Shown: positions 1 through 4,578 of the stretch, piece by piece
How the letters are laid out: every line of letters starts with the position of its first letter
How positions within the stretch are numbered: position 1 is the stretch's first letter
Source: Desulfobacterales bacterium
GTDB lineage: Bacteria > Desulfobacterota > Desulfobacteria > Desulfobacterales > 4be13
Length of the DNA: 5,992 bases
Assembly: GCA_029934695.1 (NCBI GenBank)
Contig: JAOZLU010000443.1
Coordinates: forward strand, 1 to 5,992
Direction: 5' to 3'
Notes under the pieces: generated by a model
Databases searched by the model: none
The model's input: the letters and a program-made list of their open reading frames with translations, nothing else
What the model was told of the DNA's origin: nothing
Position numbers and translations under genes: made by a program

Positions 1-15
1 GAAGCGTTTTGTTCG

Positions 16-114
16 TCTGAACCGCAGATTCAGGCAGATTGCAATGATTTCGCAGACAGTCTTTCAGGCTTTCATCTGCGGAATCTTATGAATCTGTCTA
101 ATCAGCGGTTCAGA
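16..114. repeat. Palindromic dispersed repeat, copy 1 (complete)
   Basis: The ends are perfect inverted repeats, TCTGAACCGC at 16-25 and GCGGTTCAGA at 105-114. Pairing continues inward through CAGATT/AATCTG to GATTTCGCAGA (46-56) against TCTGCGGAATC (75-85), so the element can fold into one long imperfect hairpin with a loop of about 18 bases. Related copies occur near 1819, 1968-2203, 3871-3973 and 4573-4683. Several copies, this one included, are followed by a conserved tail, GAACCCTGAT then GATGAAAGG, here ending near 128. It resembles a REP/MITE-type element; no transposase is visible. Confidence 0.85.
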
Positions 115-120
115 ACCCTG

Positions 121-261
121 ATGAAAGGAGCGGCCCATGACATCGGTCCGCCGATGACATACGCACAGATAAATCCCGAAGGAACAGGCGGATCAGACGG
201 AGTGCAAGAATGGATTTACCCTGATCTTGATTACTGCGGTGAAATTCTTGCTTTTTGTTAA
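121..261 (+). CDS. Small open frame upstream of TA1, doubtful
   Basis: An ATG at 121 opens a 46-codon frame ending in TAA at 259-261. The same frame is open back to base 1 through the palindromic repeat, so it could equally be the 3' end of a longer gene entering from the left. The peptide (starting MKGAAHDIGPP, ending CGEILAFC) is not one I recognise. No convincing ribosome binding site precedes the ATG. It sits where an upstream antitoxin for the PIN gene would be expected but shows no DNA-binding signature. It may be a gene remnant or chance. Confidence 0.25.
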   Translation: MKGAAHDIGPPMTYAQINPEGTGGSDGVQEWIYPDLDYCGEILAFC

Positions 262-298
262 CCGCAGACGATATTATTGAATATATTTTGATTTACAG

Positions 299-303
299 AG
301 GAG
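299..303 (+). promoter_or_regulatory. Shine-Dalgarno that sets the TA1 toxin start
   Basis: AGGAG, within the longer purine run AGAGGAGAGA, lies 8 bases before a TTG codon at 312. This favours TTG 312 over the in-frame TTG at 255, which has no such site. A weak possible promoter (TTGCTT at 248, TATTAT at 272, 18-base spacer) would also start transcription downstream of 255. Confidence 0.6.
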
Positions 304-311
304 AGATTAAT

Positions 312-812
312 TTGTCTGATCATAATTCAGTTCTGATTTACCTTGACACAAATATGTATTCACGCCCTTTTGATGACCAGACACGCCCGGATATTCGTGA
401 AGAGGCCAATGCCTTTCTTGAAATCATCCGGGCGGTGAAAGCCGGTGCGCTGACCCTGCTGTGCTCAGACATTCTGATGTTTGAGGTGCATAATATCCTC
501 AGCCATGCAAAGCGCATCAAGGTGGAGGATTATCTCAGATTATGCGCCGAACACATTGACACTTCCCGGGAAGTCTTAGAACTTGGCAGACAGACAGAGT
601 CGGATTGCCGGATTCGGGCGCGTGATGCGTTGCATATTGCTTCGGCTGTCCTGGGAAAAGCACGATATTTCATATCCTGTGACAAAAGAGTGACACAGAT
701 GAGACAGGCCAGATGTTATCGCCGCCTGGGCAGAAGTTATCACAGGGAATATTTTTCCGTCATGAATCCGCTTCTTTTTGCGGAAAAACTGAGAAAAGGA
801 GAATACAGATGA
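312..812 (+). CDS. PIN-domain toxin (VapC-like RNase), TA1
   Basis: A protein of 166 aa from the TTG start at 312. PIN-domain proteins are Mg2+-dependent RNases, and as VapC toxins they cut specific RNAs such as tRNA or rRNA. The four acidic positions are visible: D12 in VLIYLDTNMYSRP, E58 in SDILMFEV, D105 in RARDALHIASA and D124 in YFISCDKRV. All core residues are present, so the enzyme looks intact. The C-terminal 35 or so residues are basic and extend past the core. The gene overlaps the next one by 4 bp (ATGA at 809-812), indicating translational coupling, with the toxin first, the reverse of the usual vapBC order. Its 3' end from 677 is copied at 5596. The family is clear; the RNA target is unknown. 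Confidence 0.85.
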   Translation: MSDHNSVLIYLDTNMYSRPFDDQTRPDIREEANAFLEIIRAVKAGALTLLCSDILMFEVHNILSHAKRIKVEDYLRLCAEHIDTSREVLELGRQTESDCRIRARDALHIASAVLGKARYFISCDKRVTQMRQARCYRRLGRSYHREYFSVMNPLLFAEKLRKGEYR

Positions 813-1030
813 ACACAGCGACAATCATGCCTGCCGAAACAGTTCCCATCATCCGGGAAGGCTGGGAGGTTCTGGTAAGACAACTGGGAATTCAGAAAGC
901 GACCCGTTTTGTCATTCTGCTTGAACGGGGAAAGGGTGACACCATACAGGAAATAGAGCAATATTGGGGAAATGCGGGTATGGAAGAAATTTATGACCGG
1001 GTAACCGCGTGGAAGGCCGGAGCAAAGTAA
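809..1030 (+). CDS. Small partner, putative antitoxin of TA1
   Basis: A protein of 73 aa. The ATG at 809 overlaps the toxin's TGA in an ATGA, and AAAGGAG just upstream (about 796-802) serves as ribosome binding site, so this start is preferred over longer in-frame alternatives inside the toxin gene. The sequence has the pattern GWEVLVRQLGIQKATRFVI then LLERGKGDTIQEIEQ. I associate this with small uncharacterised proteins often found next to PIN genes, but cannot name the family securely. No ribbon-helix-helix or AbrB motif is evident. The antitoxin role is inferred from size, coupling and neighbour. The first 29 or so codons, minus the start codon, are duplicated in the decayed copy at 5721-5807. 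Confidence 0.65.
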   Translation: MNTATIMPAETVPIIREGWEVLVRQLGIQKATRFVILLERGKGDTIQEIEQYWGNAGMEEIYDRVTAWKAGAK

Positions 1031-1261
1031 AAAAGAGAAGAATATGCCATCCGTACTCACAGCAATTTTTTTTCAATCCGGCATGACTTCATCCATATTT
1101 TTCATAATGAAGCGGAGATTGCAAAACTTAATGGCAGAGGCGGTTTTGTGAAGGCCCATAAAGGGAAGATGCTGCAAAAACCATTCCGAATGCCCCGTCC
1201 TGTATTGCGAAATATCAACAAACTGGTCCGTCACGTTCAGAAAAATATAAAAAGGAGATAA
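1031..1261 (+). other. Gap with an uninterrupted open frame, possible remnant
   Basis: This 231-base gap lies between TA1 and the TPR gene. The frame of the TA1 partner stays open after its TAA (1028-1030) for 76 codons to TAA at 1259-1261. Its second half is strikingly basic, with words such as GGFVKAHKGKM and LVRHVQKNIKRR. There is no early start; a GTG at 1148 with GAGG upstream would give a 37-aa basic peptide. It could be a decayed gene, a tiny real gene or chance. No clear promoter or terminator is visible, although the TPR gene presumably needs one. Confidence 0.25.
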
Positions 1262-1263
1262 GC

Positions 1264-1851
1264 ATGGAACAGAAAGACAGCTATCATTACTACTGCACCG
1301 GTCTGGGGCATTTTGAAAGAGGCGAATTTGAATCCGCACTGGAAAATTTTCTCAGGTCCTCGGAACTGGATCCGCATTTCAAAACATCCGAAAGGACGGC
1401 ACACGCCCTGAGAAAACTGGGACGGCCTGATGAGGCAAATCATTTTTTGGAACAGGCTTACCGTCTGAACCCGAAAAATGACAAAATCGGAACCGAGTAT
1501 GCCGGAGTGATGCTCAGACAGGGACAGACTTCTCCGGCCAAGGAAATATTAAAAGAAATTATCTGCCGAAACCCGAGTTACGGTCCGGGATGGAAGCTGG
1601 CAGCGGAACTCGGGAAAAAAACAGAACTTTCAGATATCATTGATAAAGTGATGGAGAAATTCGGATTGGAGATGATTCCGGAACCGGGACGGAAACTCAT
1701 AGCAGAACTCATCAGGAAGTCGGAATTCGCAGACAGCATTGATGAAGTGAGGATGAAATCCGGTTCAGGAAAAATACCGAAATATGGGCAGAAGCCATCT
1801 CTGGAACCAATTCCCAAGTTTTCATTTGTGGAATCATCAGAATCTGTATAA
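1264..1851 (+). CDS. TPR-repeat protein with an unusual C-terminal tail
   Basis: A protein of 195 aa with a good ribosome binding site (AGGAG at 1253-1257, 6 bases before the ATG). Residues 9-41, 42-75 and 76-109 form about three tetratricopeptide repeats, with G-x-F-E-x-A-L and proline-ending helices (SELDP, YRLNP, CRNP). TPR domains are protein-binding scaffolds. There is no signal peptide or membrane segment, so it is probably cytoplasmic. After the TPRs, residues 111-143 and 144-176 form a diverged 33-residue tandem duplication (about 16 identities) that does not fit the TPR pattern. The last residues (FSFVESSESV) and the TAA stop are encoded by a degenerate palindromic repeat, so the native C-terminus may have been replaced. 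The partner is unknown, and no link to the TA modules beyond position is visible. Confidence 0.8.
   Translation: MEQKDSYHYYCTGLGHFERGEFESALENFLRSSELDPHFKTSERTAHALRKLGRPDEANHFLEQAYRLNPKNDKIGTEYAGVMLRQGQTSPAKEILKEIICRNPSYGPGWKLAAELGKKTELSDIIDKVMEKFGLEMIPEPGRKLIAELIRKSEFADSIDEVRMKSGSGKIPKYGQKPSLEPIPKFSFVESSESV
1594..1791 (+). repeat. Two 99-bp (33-codon) tandem repeats inside the TPR gene
   Basis: Codons 111-143 (1594-1692) and 144-176 (1693-1791) align without gaps. Shared positions include K-L-x-A-E-L, K-x-E, D-x-I-D-x-V, and I-P with a following G. A short third start (codons 177-185, KPSLEPIPK) may be a truncated copy. The DNA has diverged considerably, so the duplication is older than those at 4645-5807. 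Confidence 0.6.
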
Positions 1852-1852
1852 T
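1819..1852. repeat. Degenerate right end of the palindromic repeat in the TPR 3' end
   Basis: The stretch TTTTCATTTGTGG followed by AATCATCAGAATCTGTATAAT closely matches the right arm of the copy at 2134-2167 (TTTCCGTCTGCGG, then AATCATCAGAATCTGTTTAAT). It supplies the last codons and the TAA stop of the TPR gene. The outer GCGGTTC end is missing. Confidence 0.6.
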
Positions 1853-1853
1853 A

Positions 1854-2012
1854 ATGAAAAGAAAGAAAAGTCAGTATATTGCCAGCGCCCTGAAATTAAA
1901 GGATGAGGAATTTAATAACCTGATAGACTGTCCCCTGACCGGTCCCCGTTATTATGATCTGCTGAGGAATCTGTCTGATCAGCGGTTCGGAACCCCGGAT
2001 TCAGGCAGATGA
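1854..2012 (+). CDS. Small 52-aa ORF ending in a repeat, probably truncated
   Basis: The ATG lies 2 bases after the TPR stop. The first 37 or so residues (starting MKRKKSQYIASALKL, then KDEEFNNLIDCPLTG and PRYYDLL) look protein-like, with a basic start. The last 15 (RNLSDQRFGTPDSGR) are simply the translated palindromic repeat, and the TGA at 2010-2012 lies inside it. I read this as a gene cut short by the repeat, or one whose end was adopted from it. There is no strong ribosome binding site, so translation would depend on coupling to the TPR gene. I do not recognise the family. Confidence 0.4.
   Translation: MKRKKSQYIASALKLKDEEFNNLIDCPLTGPRYYDLLRNLSDQRFGTPDSGR
1968..1988. repeat. Palindromic repeat, right-end fragment
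   Basis: AATCTGTCTGATCAGCGG plus TTC matches the right terminus of copy 1. The left part of this unit is missing; the sequence before it belongs to the small ORF at 1854. It abuts the next unit across a single G. Confidence 0.75.
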
Positions 2013-2082
2013 TGAGGATTTCGCAGGTGGTCTTTCAGGCTTTCATCTGCGGAATCTTATGAATCTGTTCAGTCAGCGGTTC
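1990..2082. repeat. Palindromic repeat, copy 2 (93 bp)
   Basis: It runs from a degenerate left end (GAACCCCGGATTCAGG) to GCGGTTC at 2076-2082, with the same inner motifs as copy 1: GATTTCGCAG, TCTTTCAGGCTTTCATC and TGCGGAATCTTATGAATC. The left terminal repeat is mutated, so the stem is weaker here. Confidence 0.8.
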
Positions 2083-2083
2083 G

Positions 2084-2203
2084 GAACCGCAAATTTAGGC
2101 AGATTGCAATGATTACGCAGAGGGTCTTTCAGACTTTCCGTCTGCGGAATCATCAGAATCTGTTTAATCAGCGGTTCGGAACCCTGATTCACCTGATGAA
2201 AGG
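2084..2203. repeat. Palindromic repeat, copy 3 with conserved tail
   Basis: GAACCGC at 2084-2090 and GCGGTTC at 2171-2177 bound a 94-bp unit, with the inner pair GATTACGCAGA and TCTGCGGAATC. The tail GAACCCTGATTCACCTGATG then AAAGG follows to 2203, as it does, slightly changed, after copy 1 and near 3887. With copy 2 it forms a head-to-tail pair whose joint, GCGGTTC-G-GAACCGC at 2076-2090, is itself a perfect short palindrome. Confidence 0.8.
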
Positions 2204-2223
2204 ATTGTCGGAATTTTTTTTCT

Positions 2224-2249
2224 CGTTTCCATGCTCCTGCATGGAAACG
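2224..2249. repeat. Perfect 11-bp hairpin before TA2
   Basis: CGTTTCCATGC at 2224-2234 and GCATGGAAACG at 2239-2249 are exact reverse complements around the loop TCCT. The eight-T tract comes before the hairpin on the plus strand, so this is not a standard plus-strand terminator, nor a minus-strand one, where A's would follow. The form GTTYCCAYGC-loop-GCRTGGRAAC resembles a dispersed small hairpin that I recall from several environmental genomes. It ends 16 bases before the TA2 start and would lie in its 5' leader if transcription starts upstream. Confidence 0.7.
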
Positions 2250-2265
2250 CATAAAGGAGAAAGTT

Positions 2266-2574
2266 ATGGATAAGAAAACACAGAAACATATAAATGCAAG
2301 AGATGTCTATCAGATACGCATTTCAAATATGGTTGATCAGCTAATGCTGGAAAACTGGGCAATGCGGGAAAGACTTGACAGAATGAACATTATAAATTCC
2401 CTGACGAATTCCATGCAGAAAAAATATCCGCCTGAACAGTTTCTGTTAATAGAAACCGGCGATCTCAGGCGGAGAATCGGACAGAGAATGGCGACAGAGG
2501 CCCTGTACGGATTACTGAGCGATCTGACGCCGGAGCAGGTCAGCGTTTTTGAAGATGCGGTTGCGGGGAGGTGA
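2266..2574 (+). CDS. Putative antitoxin of TA2, unrecognised family
   Basis: A protein of 102 aa with a strong ribosome binding site (AAAGGAG at 2253-2259, 6 bases before the ATG). It is mostly helical in character and rich in charged residues, with a possible coiled-coil stretch at residues 20-45 (MVDQLMLENWAMRERL and onward) and a C-terminal LTPEQVSVFEDAVAGR. I see no clear ribbon-helix-helix, AbrB or Phd motif. The antitoxin role is inferred from position: it lies 7 bp before the VapC start, and the VapC ribosome binding site overlaps this gene's stop codon, so the two are translated together. The C-terminal segment would be the natural toxin-binding part, but nothing in the sequence proves it. 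Confidence 0.65.
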   Translation: MDKKTQKHINARDVYQIRISNMVDQLMLENWAMRERLDRMNIINSLTNSMQKKYPPEQFLLIETGDLRRRIGQRMATEALYGLLSDLTPEQVSVFEDAVAGR

Positions 2575-2581
2575 TCGGGTT

Positions 2582-2986
2582 ATGGGTTATGTTATCGACA
2601 CGAATGCTGTGAGCGGTCTTATCAGGCAAAATGGAAGCCTTATGAAAAAGGTGAGCGATGCCATTGACAAAGGCGAGAAAATATTTGTCAGCGTGATAAC
2701 GGATTATGAGATCATGCGCGGACTTTTTGCTGTGAATGCGACAAAAAAACTTCAGATTTATGAAATGCTGCGTGGCCAGTATCATATTTTGTGGATTGAT
2801 GATCTGAGAGTATCCGGGATTGCTGCGGAAATTCATGCTGATCTGAGAAGGAAAGGACTGCTGATTCAGGATGCCGACATTCTGATTGCCGCGGCAGCAC
2901 TGGCAGAAAATCTTATTTTGCTCACAGATGACGGGCATTTCCAAAGAATTCCTGATTTGAAGACAGAGAACTGGCTGAGAGATTAA
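2582..2986 (+). CDS. vapC: VapC-type PIN-domain RNase toxin, TA2
   Basis: A protein of 134 aa from the ATG at 2582, chosen because GGGGAGGTGA (2565-2574) lies 7 bases upstream; an in-frame ATG at 2549 lies inside the antitoxin gene. The length is typical of VapC. PIN active-site acids are D6 (GYVIDTNAVSGLI), E43 (TDYEIMRG), D99 with D97 nearby (LIQDADILIAAAA), and D116/D117 (LLTDDGHF). The expected action is Mg2+-dependent cleavage of tRNA or rRNA when the antitoxin is lost. It looks intact. Bases 2792-2987, from codon W71 through the stop, recur without change at 5391-5586. The family assignment is firm; target and activity are inferred. Confidence 0.9.
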   Translation: MGYVIDTNAVSGLIRQNGSLMKKVSDAIDKGEKIFVSVITDYEIMRGLFAVNATKKLQIYEMLRGQYHILWIDDLRVSGIAAEIHADLRRKGLLIQDADILIAAAALAENLILLTDDGHFQRIPDLKTENWLRD

Positions 2987-2990
2987 AGGA

Positions 2991-3019
2991 TTGGCAGGAT
3001 TTTCGCCCTGCCATAAAAT
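2991..3019 (+). promoter_or_regulatory. Promoter with embedded inverted repeat for TA3
   Basis: TTGGCA at 2991-2996 and TAAAAT at 3014-3019 match the sigma-70 boxes at 5 of 6 positions each, with an ideal 17-base spacer. An inverted repeat, GGCAGG (2993-2998) and CCTGCC (3007-3012), overlaps the -35 box and fills the spacer. Its placement suits an operator for autoregulation by the Phd/YefM antitoxin, alone or with its toxin. It lies just after the TA2 stop, so TA3 can be transcribed on its own. Confidence 0.55.
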
Positions 3020-3045
3020 TATTAAATTCAGAAAGGAAAACAGCT

Positions 3046-3288
3046 ATGAGAGCGACAGATATCTCAGAATTGAAGAATAATCTTAACGAGTTTCTGTTTT
3101 ATGTTGAAAACGGAGAGAGCTTCCGGATTTACAGGCAGAATGTGCCGATTGCCCGTCTGATTCCCTGTGAGAAAAAAAAATCAGAAAATAAAACTGATCC
3201 GGGCTGCGGACTGGGAACCGTACAGGTAAAATCCGATCTGACAGAGCCGATGATCCCCTATGAAAACTGGGAGATGCTGAAAAAATGA
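3046..3288 (+). CDS. Phd/YefM-family antitoxin, TA3
   Basis: A protein of 80 aa; AAAGGA at 3032-3037 lies 8 bases before the ATG. The N-terminus (MRATDISELKNNLNEFLFYV then ENGESFRIYRQNVPIARLIP) follows the Phd/YefM fold pattern: a short strand, the helix with ISELKNNLNEFL, and the strand ending VPIARLIP. Proteins of this family dimerise, bind their own operator and mask the toxin with their C-terminal tail. Here residues 56-80 (GLGTVQVKSDLTEPMIPYE and onward) form an acidic, probably flexible tail of the kind used to fill the VapC active site. The gene overlaps the toxin gene by 4 bp (ATGA at 3285-3288). The inverted repeat in the promoter at 2993-3012 is the likely binding site. Confidence 0.85.
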   Translation: MRATDISELKNNLNEFLFYVENGESFRIYRQNVPIARLIPCEKKKSENKTDPGCGLGTVQVKSDLTEPMIPYENWEMLKK

Positions 3289-3677
3289 GACTTCTTCTCG
3301 ATACCTGCTGTATTATCTGGACGATATCCGATCCGGATGCGCTTTCGGAAACAGCAAAAAATATGATAGAAGATGAAAATGCCGGGATTTATGTATCACC
3401 TATCAGTGCGGCGGAAATTGCGTGCGCGTCCGGGCGGGGGCGGATTGTCCTGGATCGTGACTGGAAAAGATGGTTCCGCCACTATGTGACATTGAATGGC
3501 TGGCAGATCGAAAACATCACTCTGGAGGTTATCGAAGAAGCTTATTCTCTGCCCGGAAACTTCCATCCGGATCCGGCTGACAGGATTATCACAGCAACCG
3601 CAAGGCTTGGCAATTACAAGCTTCTGACCGCTGACCGGAAAATTCTTGATTATCCTTATGTGGATGCTGTATGGTAA
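3285..3677 (+). CDS. vapC: VapC-type PIN-domain RNase toxin, TA3
   Basis: A protein of 130 aa, translationally coupled to the Phd-type antitoxin through ATGA. The PIN acids are D6 (MRLLLDTCCIIWTI), E44 (SPISAAEIA), D99 (HPDPADRIITATARL) and D117 (KLLTADRKILDY). The pattern LLLDT-x4-W, VSPISAAEI and DP-x-DR matches the VapC group that I know as COG3744, which usually pairs with Phd-type antitoxins, as here. The group often has DP-F-DR; this protein has DPADR, with the acids kept. It appears functional. Codons 18-89 (3336-3551) are present again, identical, at 5177-5392. An inverted repeat (CTGTATG at 3667-3673, CATACAG at 3683-3689) straddles the stop. Confidence 0.9.
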   Translation: MRLLLDTCCIIWTISDPDALSETAKNMIEDENAGIYVSPISAAEIACASGRGRIVLDRDWKRWFRHYVTLNGWQIENITLEVIEEAYSLPGNFHPDPADRIITATARLGNYKLLTADRKILDYPYVDAVW

Positions 3678-3832
3678 AATGTCATACAGGCTTCCGGCAA
3701 CCCGTAACTCCCGGAACAGGAACACGCCCGGCAACTCGAAACCGGAACAACGGGTTCCGGCCTGTTCTCGTCCCAGCTCACCAGGTCGGTGGATGCTGAC
3801 CTGCTGACCACGGACAGAATCCTGTCCCTGTG
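3667..3832. other. G+C-rich block with four inverted repeats after TA3
   Basis: The 323-base gap 3678-4000 has no firm gene. Its first part is visibly richer in G and C than its surroundings and holds a row of short hairpins: CTGTATG/CATACAG (3667-3689); CCGGAAC/GTTCCGG (3742-3760) nested in GAACAGG/CCTGTTC (3714-3767); CAGGTC/GACCTG (3782-3803); and GGACAG/CTGTCC (3812-3827, extendable by CAC/GTG to 3832). None is followed by a T tract, so none is a standard terminator. It may be a structured RNA, a 3' untranslated segment or a relic of another element. Confidence 0.4.
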
Positions 3833-3878
3833 TCATCGCAGGGCAAAAAGGAGACCAGGTGCCCGGGGAGTCTGTTGA
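3708..3878 (+). pseudogene. Possible remnant of a PIN-domain C-terminus
   Basis: A frame without a start codon is open from 3708 to a TGA at 3876-3878. Its middle reads SVDADLLTTDRILSLC, which resembles the last strand and acidic site of PIN proteins (compare KLLTADRKILDY in the TA3 toxin). The rest is arginine-rich and unlike PIN. The stop lies in the palindromic repeat beginning at 3871. The resemblance is short and could be chance. Confidence 0.25.
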
Positions 3879-3916
3879 ATCAGCGGTTCGGAACCCTGAT
3901 TTACCCGATGAAAGGG
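3871..3916. repeat. Palindromic repeat, right end with conserved tail
   Basis: TCTGTTGAATCAGCGGTTC then GGAACCCTGATTTACCCGAT and GAAAGGG match the right end and tail of copies 1 and 3. The left half of this unit is missing. Confidence 0.75.
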
Positions 3917-3931
3917 TTTGCAGGATTTCCG

Positions 3932-3973
3932 TCTGAACCGCAGATTTAGGCAGATTTCAATGATTTCGCAGAT
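3932..3973. repeat. Palindromic repeat, left half before TA4
   Basis: TCTGAACCGCAGATTTAGG, then CAGATTTCAATGATTTCG and CAGAT, is the left arm of the repeat. It stops before the loop and runs directly into the leader and ribosome binding site of TA4, so the TA4 leader begins about 10 bases from repeat sequence. The same left arm plus leader recurs at 4645. Confidence 0.75.
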
Positions 3974-4000
3974 CATTTTTTATGAAAAAAAGGAGGCATC

Positions 4001-4228
4001 ATGTTAAAAACCACACTTGTCGGAAAAGAGGAAACATTCAGATCATTGGGAATAAGAGGAGGTTATGAAATCGAACTGGAATCTCTGATCGTCACCCTGC
4101 GAAAGCAGTTTGAGCAGGAATACTGCGATACAGAGAATCTGGGCCAGGAAATTCTGGAAGGATTGGAAGCTGTCAGAGACGACAGAGTGTATCGCAGAGA
4201 CTGGCGGGAGGTTCTTGAAAATATATGA
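4001..4228 (+). CDS. Putative antitoxin of TA4
   Basis: A protein of 75 aa with an excellent ribosome binding site (AGGAGG at 3991-3996, 4 bases before the ATG). The sequence has a short N-terminal strand (MLKTTLVGKEETF), a helix-forming middle (YEIELESLIVTLRKQFEQEY) and an acidic then basic tail (ILEGLEAVRDDRVYRRDWR). I do not recognise the family with certainty. The antitoxin role rests on its size and its 4-bp ATGA overlap (4225-4228) with a RelE-type toxin gene. The leader plus codons 1-41 are duplicated at 4645-4805, with a 28-bp deletion that shifts the frame. Confidence 0.65.
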   Translation: MLKTTLVGKEETFRSLGIRGGYEIELESLIVTLRKQFEQEYCDTENLGQEILEGLEAVRDDRVYRRDWREVLENI

Positions 4229-4578
4229 AAATTATTATTACCGAACCGTTCGGACGGAAGCTGAAGAAACTCAGAAAGAAATACCCCCATATCACGGACG
4301 ATCTGAAGAGGTTGTTATCTGATATGGAAAATGGCATAATATCAGGAGTGCCCATATCAGGGTTATCTGACAAAATCTGCAAGATCAGAGCCGGATCTTC
4401 AGATATGAAAAGAGGAAAGAGCGGCGGCTATCGGATTATCTGTTATTTTGAAAAGGAAAAGAGTGAGATTTTTCTGCTGACCGTTTATGCCAAAGCGAGA
4501 AATGAAAACATCCCGCTTAAAGATGTTCAGGCCATTCTGAGAGAATTGGATTTGAAATTTCGAGAATCGGAAAAATGA
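4225..4578 (+). CDS. RelE/ParE-superfamily toxin, TA4
   Basis: A protein of 117 aa, translationally coupled to the gene before it. It shows the RelE-type layout: an N-terminal strand and basic helices (MKIIITEPFGRKLKKLRKKY), GVPISGLSDKICKIRAGSSD, the conserved KRGKSGGYRIICYF at residues 62-75, and LLTVYAKARNENI at 84-96. The KSGGYR and Y-A-K motifs are typical of RelE/HigB-like mRNA interferases that cut mRNA in the ribosome; ParE relatives instead target gyrase, so the exact activity is open. It appears full length. The TGA stop (4576-4578) lies at the very start of a palindromic repeat copy, so the gene's end coincides with the repeat. Confidence 0.85.
   Translation: MKIIITEPFGRKLKKLRKKYPHITDDLKRLLSDMENGIISGVPISGLSDKICKIRAGSSDMKRGKSGGYRIICYFEKEKSEIFLLTVYAKARNENIPLKDVQAILRELDLKFRESEK

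Noticed and set aside
16..114. Palindromic repeats as canonical integron attC sites
   Set aside because: attC sites end in the core GTTRRRY (and its inverse). Here the ends read GTTCGGA or GTTCAGA, with a C at the fourth position, and no integrase or attI is visible. Only the cassette-like layout is kept as an idea.
255..311. TTG at 255 as the TA1 toxin start
   Set aside because: It lacks a ribosome binding site and overlaps the preceding frame, whereas TTG 312 has AGGAG at an 8-base spacing and begins just before the PIN core.
713..808. A longer start for the TA1 partner gene
   Set aside because: The extra 32 codons are the shadow of the toxin gene's 3' end; ATG 809 has a ribosome binding site and forms the ATGA overlap.
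1073..1339. A minus-strand gene across the start of the TPR gene
   Set aside because: It covers the TPR gene's ribosome binding site and first 25 codons, has no clear family or ribosome binding site, and the plus-strand TPR signal is much stronger.
2540..2944. A minus-strand gene opposite the TA2 vapC
   Set aside because: It is a shadow of a clear PIN gene; its partial recurrence at 5370-5615 merely follows the DNA duplication.
2993..3012. The GGCAGG/CCTGCC inverted repeat as a terminator for TA2
   Set aside because: The stem is only 6 bp and is followed by ATAAAATTATT rather than a T run; its position inside a promoter fits an operator better.
3396..3836. A 146-codon minus-strand ORF opposite the TA3 vapC
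   Set aside because: Most of it lies antiparallel to an intact PIN gene, and the peptide shows no recognisable pattern.
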